From Malurus cyaneus samueli (lineage: Eukaryota > Chordata > Aves > Passeriformes > Maluridae), in the NCBI GenBank assembly GCA_009741485.1, contig CM019217.1, positions 45,935,814 through 45,999,813 of the forward strand: a DNA stretch of 64,000 nt, in the 5' to 3' direction. Positions 48,441 to 61,198 of the stretch are shown in pieces; within the stretch, counting starts at the first letter, position 1; each line of letters starts with the position of its first letter. The notes beneath the pieces were generated by a model that was given only the letters and a program-made list of their open reading frames with translations, was not told where the DNA came from and did not search any database. The position numbers and the translations under genes were made by a program.

Positions 48441-50129
48441 CTTTCTTACTCCAGTGAGCAGTCTCGCATCCCTGAAGTGTCTAGGTGACCTTGGAGGTTA
48501 GGAAAAAAGACAAAAAATCTGGACTATATTACCATAACAGTAATGAGAAAATCTCACTATGTTTCAAATACACTGTCAAAAGGAAGCCCTCTCCTTTAAA
48601 AAAAAAATTTAAGAAGAAAGACCTTGGAGCCTTGCCTATTCACGAGTAATATCAAGGGGAAGGAAGAAATTAGATGCTTGTTGCCACATTGCAGAGTTCA
48701 GGAGTGATGCCAGGACCCAGGTGTAAGTCCATCACACAACCTGGTCTGCAGGAGTGGAGGAGAGGAGAGGAGAGGGTTTCATTTATGTCCTGTGGTCCAG
48801 CACACACAGCATAACCTGTCCCATGGCCCGAGGCACAGGCAGGGGCTCTGCTCCCCATCCATAGACACAATGGGGCTGGGAGGTGTCTGCCTAGAGCTCA
48901 CAGCAAGCACACCAGTAGTTCACACTCCTAAAATGAATGCTGCTGGAAAGAAGAGAGCAAGGAAGCTGACTGCTCAGGTATTGAGCGATGCTGAAGACTC
49001 AGGATAGTGCCATCCATTCCTACCACCTTTGCATTCTCATGGCATTCATCTCTCCCAGTCAGTGTGAAAGAAGAACATATTCTCTCACCAAACTTGAGGG
49101 GCAGCTCTGCAAGTCACACCAGAACTCGAGGCTGTCACTGGGAAACTGAGAATAATGATAAAGCCTTCTACTTACAAATGTTGTAGCATCCCAGACTACA
49201 AGAAGAGATTTTTAACCACAGTGCCTTTAAAGATGCTTAAACCTGAGAGAATATCTTAGTAGTAAAAGCAAGATGTCCTTTCTTGACAGAAGCTGTTATG
49301 AAGTACTCCACTTCAGAGGTTATCGTAAAAAGTTTGCATCTTCAGAAGCCCAATAATTATGTCCCATTACAGCTTAGGGTCACTTTTCAGAGTGCTGCAA
49401 CACCCTGCCCTGAAGCAACAGAATTCTGCTTCTGATTACACCAAGGACCAAGACCTTAAAACTACCAGTTTTGGAATACTGTTAAGAAGAAGTTGGAGCT
49501 CCTGTCCTGCTCCTACTGGAATCCTAGGAGGTGGGAGCTATCTGTGTGTTTTTCTAGATCTCTTCTCTCCTGTGTCTTCCTCTCTTCCTCTCTTTCTTTC
49601 TTTCCCTAACTGTATTTTCCCGGAACTAGTGGGGAACATAGCATCTCCTAAGTCCAAAGGTTTTTTTTCAGCTGGGCTAAGTTTATGCAAAGTAAATGCT
49701 CAATGAACACCAAATAATGCCAAGAGAGATGATTTTATGTTGAATTAGGTGTTGTATTTCATTCTTTGCAAAAGATGGTTGATTTTTGATGTTTTTAGTT
49801 TTGCCAGTAAAGTTCAATGTGATTTTTTGCCCCTTGAGGCTACCTGGTGGGAATTCCTCCTTTGCTCTGATAGACAGAATTATAGAACCTTGAGCTAAAG
49901 CCCTGGATTTAAGGATGCAGGACTTAACTGGTGTTACCATTGCCAACTGCACTTTTTGTCATCTGTGCCACCTGTGGTGATGAGCACCTCCTGGCCCTGG
50001 TAGAGGCTGTGGTTAGGCGTGAGAGATCCAAAGAGCCTGGAGTTCCAGAAACACTGGCACTGGAAAGGGCCTACCAAGATGATCAAGGCAAACCCCAACA
50101 TTGTTTCTCCTACACTTTTCTGATCTGCA

Positions 50130-50147
50130 CCCCCCATAGGGGGGGGG
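50130..50147. repeat. C6-ATA-G9 homopolymer hairpin
   Basis: Six C (50,130-50,135), the loop ATA, then nine G (50,139-50,147). The two runs are complementary, so this could form a short hairpin; a run of nine G is also prone to sequencing length error. Confidence 0.85.
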
Positions 50148-52276
50148 ATCCGATTTTTAAATTATTTTTCTTATTACTGAAAGGTACCAGCAGCAAGCTC
50201 ATTATCTCATTTGCTGTCACCATATTATAATGTCCATATCAGATACCCCCAGTTCCAAGACAAATGCACACCCAATCCCTGCCAACAGTGAGTCTCACCC
50301 ACACAGAGGCTTTTGTGTGCTTCTCAAAATCCTAAAATGTCTTTTTCCATTCTTTACAGACTCATGTAAACGGACACCCAAAGGCATTGGCTCACAAAGT
50401 TACCAAGTCCCCCAGTTTGGACTCTCAGATTGTATCAACCAGACACAGCCCCTGAGCCACATATCTGCTTGGACAGGCATCGCCTCATTCAGTATTGCAG
50501 CTTCTGTACCAGGTTCCTGGCTCACAAACAGCATTTTTATTGTTACTCTATTTTTAGATATTACCCTGAATTTCTGGCTGGACCTTTACTTGCAGACAGC
50601 CCTATGGCTCGGATGCTTCTTACAGGTTTTGATCATTTGCATCAGCTGAGAAACTGGCTCCTATTTTATGGATTTTTTTTTCCCCTCTGAATCACACTGT
50701 CTCCAGACTAAAATGGTACCAAAATCTCTGCAGACTTCTCCCTCCCTCAGTGGTTTCAGCTGTTTTTATTGCTCTGAGGCACCAGACAGTTTTGTTAATA
50801 ACAGTAAATCCTTTTAGCCTCTGGTTAGTGCAGGTTGTGCTGTGATTGACAAGGTAATAAAAGTGTTAATGAGAGAAACTGGCACAGCCAGAGATCAATA
50901 GTTGCCAATAAGAAAAACAATTCTGATACTTAATTTTGTAGAATTCCCCCAAAGCGGTTGAAAATACATCACAATAGGTCTATTTTATTGTTTAATAGAT
51001 GTTCTCTCCCTGGTGGTCTCAGAATGAGATCAAATTAACTGGAGATTGGGTGAAATGGCAAAGAAGGGAGGAGGATCCTTGTTCCTCCCAAGTTCGCAGG
51101 ACTGTTGGGACATGGAGCTCTAGGGCACAGCTATTTCTGAAATAAATGTGTTTGGGACTACCTTTCCCATCCAAATGATTTCCCCAAATCACTCCTTCAT
51201 GCACTTTTTTCCTGCAGTACAAATACAGGGAGAGGGGCTGGGGGACAGCACACAATGAGAGCTGCAGTGCCAGTGGTCACATCAAGGTTACAGCCAGAAG
51301 ATCAACCATAACCAAAAATGTTGATTCAACCGTTCTGGCCTAAAGGGCAAAGATACAAGTATGCTGAAGGAGTCAGGGAAAACGCTGTCTAAAAATAAAC
51401 AGTTTTAAGATTAGTACCAACCTGGGTTTCTGAGAGCTAATAAGAGTGCTAAAAACAGATGAAGTGCATACAACTACTTGTACCATAGATAAACATGCTT
51501 GCTAACAGGCTCCCATACACAGAACACCCTGTGTGGCCATAAACACCCTAAAACCTCCTCTCACAAATCTGTCTGCTGCCAGATGCATATAAAAGCTTAA
51601 TCCCATTTCAAGGGCAGCTGTTAAACTTAGGAGAATGTGTGCTGGCAGCAGGAAGCACTGCCAAACTGGAAATGCAGTGCAGGCAAGGGAACGATTTCAA
51701 GAGGGATGCAGAAAGGCTCGAAGTCAAATGGAAGAGAAATTGCTCTGTATTCATGAAAGTATGGAGGAGGGGAGAGGGATCAGTCTTTAACAAGACAAAA
51801 ATGACTGTGAATACATTATCCAGAGACTGGTTGGATTATGCATGGATAGTAAGACTCTTTGGACAGCTTAATGACGGCAGCTTGTGCAGTCCCACTGGTT
51901 GTGCACAGGGAGTACCAGCAAAGTTAAAGTCAAAGATGAAAGGAGGCCTCTTCATGTGGGCTGTGCTCATGAAGGACACTGCTGTGAAACCCCTTCTCAG
52001 GCAGGACAAAAAAATTGCCAGCTCCAGTTCTGACAGCAATATTTTTTTTATATATCTACATTGTTATCTGGCACAAAACTTCCATTTCTAACCCTGCATT
52101 ATGAGGGGTCCCAGGCATTTTGCTGTACTGTGAACACAGAGGGGCAGTAGAGGACACTGGTGCAGGGCTGGCTTTGGCTTCAAAGCCCACCAGTTGTCAA
52201 AATTGGTGGCAAAACATCACCTATCTTGACAAACAGTAGAACCTGAGCAAAATTGAAAGCTTTTAGAAATAACTTC

Positions 52277-52293
52277 TTTTTTTTTTTTTTTTN
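52277..52293. other. Poly-T tract ending in an ambiguous base N
   Basis: A run of T ends with a single N at 52,293 before ATGTGTAGG. This is the only ambiguous base I noticed in the window and marks uncertain homopolymer length in the assembly. Confidence 0.95.
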
Positions 52294-52909
52294 ATGTGTA
52301 GGAATGGCATGCAAGCTCTAATGTAGACCCTTCCAGTATTCCATCCCACAGGTGTCTGCAGGCTTTGGGCAGGCACAGGGAGGCTGGCAAATGCAATGCG
52401 TTTACCACTCGCTTTTCATTGGGGTGGTTCTGCACAGTGATAAATCCAGGCTAATTCACAGGTATGCAGACAGCAGAATACCAGAGGAGTGCTCTTTCCT
52501 GAAAGCTTTGGTGTGAGCTCAAAGGTGCTGTGAGCTGCACTCTCAGTTGGTGGGAAAGTTCTGCCTGAATTTTCCAGCTTGGGCCCTTAAGTTTTTGACT
52601 AAAATTACATGTGTAAAAATACAATCTGCAGGTCCAGTCAGGCATGCAAGGTTTCCAAACTCCACTCAGGATTTCTGTGGAGCAAATACGACTATAGTAG
52701 AGCCAAAAAGGGTAGATAGATCCAAACCTGCTCTTCCTTGCTCCTCCCATCCCACAGCATAATTAAACAAATGTTCCTGCCTGTAAAGAGAGAGGAATAA
52801 TTGGAATCAAAGAGCATGAAGGAAGAGATCAGCATAAAAGGATACCCAGATGAAACCAAGGGGTTTGGCTTATCCCTTTGGCTTTATCCCTCTTTTCTCA
52901 TCCTGTCTG

Positions 52910-53100
52910 TATTAATGTGGTGCTAAAACCTTATTGTCTGACTGTATTATTATTAATGGCAACTGGTACCCCAGAGGTCAGGGTGGCACTGCAGCTTGCC
53001 ATTCATTTTAATTATCGATGCACATCACCACCCTCAGAAATAAGAAGAGATAAGTTGAGGATTATTGAATCCCATCTTATGCAGCCTGTTATCAGACACT
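52910..53100. promoter_or_regulatory. Candidate conserved non-coding element (composition only)
   Basis: Contains TATTAATGTGGTGC, TATTATTATTAATGGC and CATTTTAATTATCGATGCAC within 190 bp of non-repetitive sequence. The evidence is texture only; no neighbouring gene is visible to link it to. Confidence 0.22.
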
Positions 53101-56100
53101 CTACATCCTCATCAGTTCCTATCAGCTTTCCACAGCTCACTGCAGGAAGGGAGAGGAAAAGCAAGAAAGTTTTCTCTTTATGTTTTCTTTTTGCCCACAT
53201 CTTCACAAATTGGGCCAAAACAAAATCTGACCATCACATTAATGGCTACATCTGCCCAGTGCTTGGCTTGTGACCACAATATTTAGGTATTTAGCTCTGT
53301 AGATATCCAAATATAGAAACCCAAATATTTAAACGTGTCTGCAGTAGTTGTTGCTACTACTGGACTTTCACTAAGATAGGAACACATACAAGGCTTGGTT
53401 TCATTTGGTGGGAGCAGATCAGACTAAAGAGAACTTAAAGATGTAGATAAAATTCATCACTCTCTGATAAAACACACCATTCACTGTCACTTTACCCTGA
53501 TTCAACACTGAACTAAGCAAGCTGAGTCAAAACAGGGGAGGGGAGGGTTTTTTCAAACAACAAAAAAGATTAATACTATCTCAAGGGCATAAAGTATTTT
53601 CCCCCCCACAGTCCTCCCAACCCAGAGACATCACTTACATGGCATATTCAAAAAGAGAGAGAATTGCTGGGTGAAAAAAAATAAACAGATTCTCTGCATC
53701 TGCAGAGAGTCCCCAGAACATATTGGGCATTCCACTAAAATACTATTAATGTATTATTCATGGAAATGTATGCAAAAGCCAAACAAGAGGAGCTATCCAT
53801 ATGTGCTAAGTACCCATGCTAGTTTTGAAATGCAGCTCAGAAGAAATGGTAGCCTTTTATCTATCCTGTCTTTTACAAGCCACATAACTCAGCTCTCGAG
53901 TTCCAACAGATTGCACACTCCCAAATGTAACTCATTGTGTTTGTTGGTGATAAAACAAGACTGGGAGAAAGGAGAGTTTGAATAAAGCTTCCTGTGAAGA
54001 ACACTGCCCACACCATTATATGGCTTTTCCCCATTTTTATGCAAGGCACATGTAACCTGGTCAGCATTACTTTTAATACCTCCAATTATGATCAAGAAGG
54101 CAGGTAGGCCTGCCACACGAGTTAAAGAAAAGGTCTTTGACAACTCCCTTTCTGAAATGTAGAAATGAAATATGGATATAAATATATATATACATATATA
54201 TGCCGGCTCCACTTGCTCCCTTTCAAAGCATGATGATTACCTCTCACAGATGCAATGACAAGAGGCGCCTTTGGCAATCCCACGGTCCCCTTCTCCTTCT
54301 GAGAACTGGCAGAATGAAGGGGAAAAAAAGCCCAGAAGCCTTTTTTAGCCTCCTTATTTTTCTTTGTCACACCATTAAGGGTTCAATGAATCTCCAATTA
54401 AATTTCCCTGACTGCTGTCACCATTTTGATTGATAGGTGTCCTTGGATCAACCTCAGAAGGGCATGTTGTTGCACCGAACCCCCCTTTCCATTCACCATC
54501 CATTATCAGCCCCTTGTCATCATTACCTTCACATGTCAGTTCATTTACCACAGAAACGGTGTCACCAACTGATAGAGGCAATAGAAAAACATTTGTTACA
54601 AATAGGAAAAAAGGTTAATAAATCAGCTTGTGCTTCAGTCTGAAACTCATGCAGAAATAGTATTTCTCCAGCATGTTTGTTCACCAGTTGCCCTTATATA
54701 AAACTCTAAATAAAACACACACACACAAATACTCATTCCCAGAAGAAACAAACAAACAGGGCAGAGCCATGTGCAGATAAAGCAAAAACAGGTCTTACCA
54801 CTTTGGACTTTCTTCATTTTGAACCCCCAAAAAATCCGAATCCTTGAATTAACTTGATCCTGACACTAACAACGTTTAAGCTGCAGAAGCTAAGAGTCCT
54901 TGCTACTGACACTGTCGGGAGATTTTCTATCATAACAGTTTTCCATCAAAAAGCAAACACTTTGCCAAAATTAAAGCCATTTTTACGAAAGGGTCATTTA
55001 TGATGAACTCCTTATTGCAAAAAAAAAAAAAATAGTATATTTTAGGCTTCTTGAAATCTTGTAATTTTTTACTTTATCTGTTTAGAAACCTTATAGTAAA
55101 AAGGGTATCATTAAAAATTAAATGCACAAAGCACAACATAAATTTTTAAATTAATGAAAATAAGTATTTAAATTTAGTTAATCTGATTCAAAAGTTACAT
55201 AAAACTTTTCTTCTGTCTTTTGCAGCCCAGGGACAGAATTTGGCTCTATTAGAGAGCTTCTCTGAAAACTCAAAATATCTCCATGGGATGGGAGCACCAT
55301 TCTGTGTTTGGCACCAACACAAGGAGCTGTGCACACAGACTGCAGGTTACATGTATACTGTCCTAGCAAGGACAGTAGCCAGTTTTCTGCTCCCTGTTTT
55401 TTCGGCATCTTGTGGAGTATGAATCTGTTTGTGACAGACGTGCCTGTCCCTGCTGTGATTTATCATATAAAAGAGTCTTTATACATTTCACACCAAGGAC
55501 TGTATTCCAAGGATTGACATAGAACCACTGCTGCAATCCCTCTTCTTTTTCTCTCTGATAACCACGAAAGGATGGAAACACCCCTAGATGCCTGGTAATT
55601 GACAACTCAGCAGGGAAGGCCTGCCCTTCAAAAATAAATAAGTAAAATCTGAACAGCCTTACTAAATTATTTGTAAGTGAAACCTAACTGCAAGTGTGCT
55701 GCAACACACCATCCATGGCAGCAACAGCTCCTGGTATGGGAGGCAGCCAGTGCACATTGCCCTGACGCCCTTAGGGCTCAAAGGGTCACAGCTGCCTCTC
55801 ATTTGTATGAGTTTCATCCTTTGCTAGAGGTTTATCCACCACAGTAAGAGACAGAGGTGTTGCTGCAACATACTGGACAATTTTACTCAAGCTCCAGTCC
55901 AGTTCTCACCTGCAGTTCCCATGAGTTCCATCTATTGCCAAGAAGACAGCCAACCTCACAGTGGTGGGGAAGAATAACTTTTCCCTTAGGGAATGTTTGG
56001 AAGACCATCTCAGCAATTAAAAAGCTTTGCTGCTACTGAAATTAAGAGGATTAATGTTTTTAAACCCCAGGGATTCCTGGTTCATCAATTCACCAGAACA

Positions 56101-57780
56101 CACTTTTCCCTATCTGCTTTATAACTAATCTTAGCTGATGCATCCAGGAGCAGCAGGACAGTGAGTTTACACGGGGCAAAGGCTGCTTGGTGAGCAGAGG
56201 CTGCAAGTTTGCAAAGGCTGCTCCAGAGCACCACAACACCTTGCAATTTGCCCTGATTTATTATGCAATTAGCAGTGAGTGTATCTCAGTGCACTTCAAG
56301 AAACAACACTGGCAGAGCTCAGTGTTTAAAGCTAACTTTGTACTCGGGCACCTAAATTACTTGGTTTTCCTCACCAGGTTCAATAAGAATTTTGTCTCAA
56401 AATGAAGGTAATTGCTACAGATTCTCAGTGCCGAAAATCTCAATCAAAGACCACAAAACTATGAACCGCGATTTTAAGTGGATGACTTTCATGTAGCCTC
56501 ATCATACTGAATGCTACAGACTCAGACAAGAGACTTACTTGGTTTATTGTAAAGCCCTAGTGCAAATTATTACTGTGGAATGGAGATGCATAGACAAATC
56601 AGAGATGAGAAATTCCTGTGGGAAATCAAGTCATATGGTAGCTATAAAAACCAGACACACGTGGAGATGTGGAGAAGGTTTTCAACACGGATGCAGTGGC
56701 CATGATAAACACTAGGCACTCAAGGGCTGGGTGGATCACAAATTGCTCCTCCCCATACCCAGGCCATGCCATCAGGGGGCAAAAGATGGGGTGAACATAA
56801 CTTTGCAAAGGTTAATGTGATTTCAATTGCCCAATTTTCTCTGTACGTGCTTTTGTTCAGCTGAAATCCTCTGTTTGTGGCAAAACTCTCAGCTCCTGGG
56901 CCACTCACAAGATGGATCAGAAAACTGACAAAGTCACCCACTGAATTTCTATTGAATATTTTTTCCAGTGGTTGCCACTGGCTTGGTGGATAAAGGGTAA
57001 TAGGGTAAGATAATTAACCTGGGGCTTTTTTGGATGGGTATTCCGAGATCTTCAAGTGTGCCCCAGCTCCCATAGCCTATTGAATGTGCCCTCAAGGCAG
57101 CTTCCCTTTCCTCTGCCATTCACAGCAGTATCCCTGTTTTAATTCTGCTGTGCACTACTGAAAACCTCCAACCTAGCAAATAATTTCATAGGGTATAATC
57201 ATTCCTCTGACTAAAAAAACTTCTCACAGCTCTTACAGGAATATGGGCAAAACAAAAGCACAGAGAATGGAAAAACTTAATCCTGGAGGAGAGTGTCCAG
57301 AGGTGAACTAGAGCCCTTCACCAACAGGAATGGGAAGTAATGCTGCCCTTGCTATCACAGGAAAAAATACCATAATGTGTCTTTTTCCAGTATTTGTACA
57401 TTTATTCCTCTCTTCACTACAAACTGAAAAGATTAAGATACAGAAATGCCAAGCCGCTAAGAGAGCCAGACCAGACATCAGAGAAATAAAAATGAAATAA
57501 AACCCAACTGCACATAACTTTTAGTGATACTGTTTGTAGGAAATGCCTGAATTGCAGCCATAAAACTAGGAAAAAGCGCCAAAGGGATAGGAGAGCTCTC
57601 CCCAGCACTGCAGGCCTCGAGCAAACCCCGGGCTGTCCTTCGGCACTGGGTGCTGCACACACTTTGCTCCTGCTTTTCCTTGACCACACGAAGAAGAGTT
57701 TACTCAAAAATAAATTAAGCAACAATTGGGCCTTTTTAAGAAAAAAAAAAAAAAATTAAAACCAATCATAATTTATGGTC
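53101..57780. other. Unique non-coding DNA, no gene supported
   Basis: Single-copy sequence. Landmarks are an alternating AT tract at 54,182-54,203, an (AC)6 run at 54,715-54,726, a run of A near 55,020-55,033 and another near 57,741-57,755. The stretch 54,360-54,620 is moderately element-like (CCAATTAAATTTCCC, TTTTGATTGATAGG). No exon or mobile element is supported. Confidence 0.5.
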
Positions 57781-57842
57781 TTTTGACCAAATATGTCAAG
57801 AAAGATCAGCGAGTGCTTCCCTCCTGTGAAGCCAGGCTGCCT

Positions 57843-58170
57843 CCTCAGGTGAGCCGGCGCCTCTCCCCATCCTCACCACAACAGCCGCACCTGGGCCCCA
57901 AGGCGGCTCGAAGGAGAAGCTCACCAGCTGGAGGACATTTTTGGCCAGCTCTGCGTGAAAAAGTGGCATTTTTGCACTGCCCTGAAACCAGCATGCAGGT
58001 GTCTCTGTGCCGATGGCAGGTGCTGGCCTGCGAGTGGCGCTGCCCGCCGAGTTGTCACGGCCCTGCGGCAGCTCCGCGGGTGGGTACGCACAGCCCCTTG
58101 GCAGGGCCTCAGGGGCAAAATGCATCGCAGAAAAGGCAAAAAGGCACAAATAGCGAGGAGCGAGGGAGAA
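57843..58170. promoter_or_regulatory. Small CpG-rich block, possible CpG island
   Basis: By hand count this segment contains 19 CpG in about 320 bp, against roughly one per 100 bp around it, and it is clearly richer in G and C. It is open in several frames on both strands (up to 150 codons) because stops are rare in GC-rich DNA; none of the peptides shows a domain. It might be a small promoter or enhancer-type CpG island, or an alternative first exon of an unseen transcript. A poly-A run lies about 90 bp upstream. No repeat family was recognised in it. Confidence 0.4.
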
Positions 58171-58309
58171 AAGTGTGAAAAACACAAACACACATACACA
58201 CACAGTGCCCTGAAAGCACTGGGAGGAGAGCAAAAAGAGGAAGGGGAAAAGGTGATCCCACTGTAGCCTGTGGACGAGAAGCCCATGACTGAGCTGAGGG
58301 GTATTTCCT

Positions 58310-58560
58310 GCAGCTGTGACTTATTTAAATGAATCATCATTAAATTATCATTTTTGAGAGATCGAAAACAATTAAAAGATTATTCCTGATGAATAAGCAA
58401 GCCTAAGTGCCGCAAAAATGAATTGTTCAGCATCATCACTGCCAAAACTGTACTTCACTTGAGATGTGCAATATGTCTGATGAGTATGGTTTAAAAAAAT
58501 GGAGTGCTAATTTATGGAAGTGAATAAAATAAGAATTTTCTGACTATTACCTTTCTAACA
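58310..58560. promoter_or_regulatory. Candidate conserved non-coding element (composition only)
   Basis: Immediately follows the CpG-rich block. Cores include AAATGAATCATCATTAAATTA, AACAATTAAAAGATTATTCC, GATGAATAAGC, TGCCGCAAAAATG and GTGCTAATTTATGG. Non-repetitive and non-coding. The adjacency of a CpG-rich block and an AT-core-rich block makes this the most plausible regulatory cluster in the unique DNA. Confidence 0.28.
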
Positions 58561-61154
58561 GGGTTTCTGCTATCAAACTAAGAAGTATGAAGGGGAGCAA
58601 ATCCAGAGAGATAAGAGGTCTTGTCAAGCTCAGCATAGTTCAGCTTTCTTGGACCTCACTCAGCTCAGCACAGTTCAAATCATAAAGAAAAACCATCAGG
58701 AACTACTGAAAAAAAATTGATTGTAAAGGTCTTCTGAAACTATTTTGCAGTGTTAGATTCAAAGGAGATTTTGTATTTTTTCCTCACACACATCGAACTA
58801 AAGCTCAGCCAGGAAGAAATTTAAGGGTCTGATAGCAGCGAGCAGGGAACTTCTCACCCAGCTGTGCCTGCAGCTGGGCTGGAAACTTTTAGTCTGAGTC
58901 CTAATATATGTTTTAGAGAGCACAGAACTTTGCTGAGAAGGCTAAGGCAAAAGGATATGCACCACATCTTTAATTCCCTCATTGTTAAAATGTGCCTTTT
59001 GTTTTGTAGCCTTCAGCTTTCAGCTTTCAGATCTCATCATACCCTTGTGTGTTCCACTGAAGAGCTCTTTAGCTAAAGAAAACATGGTTATACTCAATCT
59101 TTGATCAAATCACTTTTCGGTTTGTTCTTTGTCAAACTATAAGGGCAGAGCTTCTGGGCAGCTCCTTCGTGTTTCGTTTTCAAGGGCAATCACGGAAAAT
59201 GCGAGGTATTATTCCAGAAGCATCTTCATAGGGGCTTGATACAGACCTTACCCTCTTAGTTTTACCTCTGTTAAAAGACCATCATATTTGCACAGCAGTA
59301 CCTTTTTTGAGGACATATAATCACAGTAAAAACAAGAAGCTGGGCATATTGACACAAGATGCCATCTATTTCCCAGCTCTTCATCTTAAAGAATTCAGGG
59401 AACCTCACACACTGATCAGAAGGAGGTTAACATAGACCAAACAATTAAAAATATTCAAATACACAGCACAGAAAATTCCACTAACTTTAAAGCATTGCTT
59501 CAGTTAGGGTCTGGTTGTTTGGGTTTTTTTTTCCCTTAATCTTAACCTACTTTACTAGTGTCTTTCCAATAATAACTAAAATGTAGTGTTCCCCCCAGCT
59601 GTTTGTATGAAAGAAGGCACAGAAAGGAACAGTTTGATGTCCATTTCACTGCAATGGTAAGTAAAAAATGTAGCTAAAAGAAAATTATGCATAATTATTA
59701 TCACAATTAACACCATCTGCCATCATCCAAATGTGCTGGTGGGTACACTGCTTATATTTTTTTGTATACATATATGTATACACACATACACACACCTGGC
59801 TATAACCACCCCCATAGAGCAGATGCTTTGGGACAGGGCATCGGTCTTTGCCCTGATGCTACTGCAGCATCACAGTCCCAACTTCCTTGATGCTGCTGGC
59901 TTCTTTTTAACATAACCACCAGCACTCAAGGGAGACAACAGATGCAAAGCAACCCATGGCTCCCAGTCCCTCCGGTCATCCGAGGGGGCAGAAGGTCCAT
60001 AAGGTGACACCAGACTCAGAGACTTCTCTTTGTAAACACAAAAATTATGGTTGAAATACGTGATATCCAGCTCCTCCAGGAAAAGGCCTTCTGTTTATTC
60101 TACTCCCATGATGTCCCACAGCTGTGCCTTTGAACTAGACTTCTTTTTCCCATTGTTAAAGAGTCATGACATTTTCTTTATTTAGCAATTGAGGTTTTAT
60201 TTAAAAATATGAACCACCTAATTTGTAAATCTTAACTAGCAATGAGAGCCATCTGTGTATATTTATAGAGTATGCTGGCTGGAGATACATTAATGATGGA
60301 ATATGGCACACATGCATATTCCAGCTTGGGATATATTTTTTAAATGCTCTTTTTCTCCAGAGGAGGCAAATGACTAATTGCTTCTGTTGTTTAGGTGCCT
60401 GAAGTGGAAAACTGGCATTTCTGCTGTTCTGCCTCCATTTCTGGGTGTTAAGCCCACACATGTATGATAAAAATAAAGCAATCCACAAGTGCTCAGACCT
60501 TGGCAAAAACTCCCTCTCTGCCCCCCTTGCCCCTAGGCCAGGACTAATTGCTGCCTGCATGTGTATGTCAAACTGTCCCAGATGTTTTATTATTTACTCT
60601 TGCAAAATAAAAATCGATCTGAAAACATGTGAATAAATCCAAGGTTAATCACACTTCTGCTACTGACTCCAACTTCCCTGCCACACACCTTTAAAAATAG
60701 GGGCACTGCCCATGTTTTATCTTCCTAAAAAAGTTCCTAAAGAGTTACCTGTTTGGAATTTAAATGACCAAAGTCTTGGTCATCATTAACCATGATGCTG
60801 AAAAAACATCATACAGCTGTTGCCTACACACAGGCACTACGATAAATTGCCAGAAAGTTTCCAGGTGCTCCAACCCTGCTCTGCATGCTGGAAAAATCAA
60901 GGCCAAGCCACTGGATTTCTGCTCACATACAATCCTACTAACAACCTCAAACCAAGGGGTACCTCACTCATTTCCTTTAGACTTGCTCCAAGGCCTTCTG
61001 CATCCCGGGATTTCATGCCAAAAGCAATGAGGGCTGTTGCTGAGAGGGAGAGATGTGGTTACAGTCCTTGCCCTTGTGTGGTGAATTTGGACCCCTTCAC
61101 TGAGCAGGAATCCCAACACCAGGAAACGACATTGCTCACTCTCCTTTCAAACAG
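58561..61154. other. Unique non-coding DNA, no gene supported
   Basis: Single-copy sequence with small local repeats: GCTCAGCA-AGTTCA twice at 58,629-58,678 and CAGCTTT three times near 59,010-59,030. A strictly alternating purine-pyrimidine tract is listed separately at 59,763. The plus strand is open from about 60,820 to 61,242, leading into a possible short exon. Confidence 0.5.
59763..59795. repeat. 33-bp alternating purine-pyrimidine tract with 20-bp palindrome
   Basis: All 33 bases alternate pyrimidine and purine. The first 20 (59,763-59,782) form a perfect palindrome, TGTATACATATATGTATACA, and the rest is mainly CA units. Such tracts can adopt Z-DNA or cruciform structure and are often polymorphic. 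Confidence 0.9.
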
Positions 61155-61198
61155 TAAAGCTGTGCTTGAAGAAATTAAAGATGCATTTGGCCAACCAG
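61155..61198 (+). other. Possible 44-bp exon of an unidentified gene
   Basis: A good acceptor (GCTCACTCTCCTTTCAAACAG ending at 61,154, split here as pyrimidine tract plus CAG) precedes 44 bp that end in CAG before GTAAAC at 61,199. One frame reads KAVLEEIKDAFGQP, charged and amphipathic, plausibly helical. The donor is weaker than consensus at position +5. The frame stays open upstream, so the exon could be longer if the acceptor is not used. I do not recognise the peptide, and chance pairing of an AG with a GTAA is common in 64 kb. Confidence 0.2.

Larger units (their letters stand above)
48441..52909. other. Unique non-coding DNA with simple repeats, no gene supported
   Basis: Simple-sequence landmarks are a GGAGA-type purine repeat at 48,757-48,776, a 33-bp pure pyrimidine tract at 49,575-49,607, a C6-ATA-G9 hairpin at 50,130-50,147, and a T tract with one ambiguous base at 52,293. 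Open frames up to 150 codons (51,639-52,091 plus; 50,230-50,649 plus) have no recognised domain and no supporting splice or poly-A context. Confidence 0.55.

Noticed and set aside
57726..58340. Up to 150-codon frames on both strands in GC-rich DNA
   Set aside because: Stops are rare in GC-rich sequence, so open frames are expected; I keep only the CpG-rich block as a feature.
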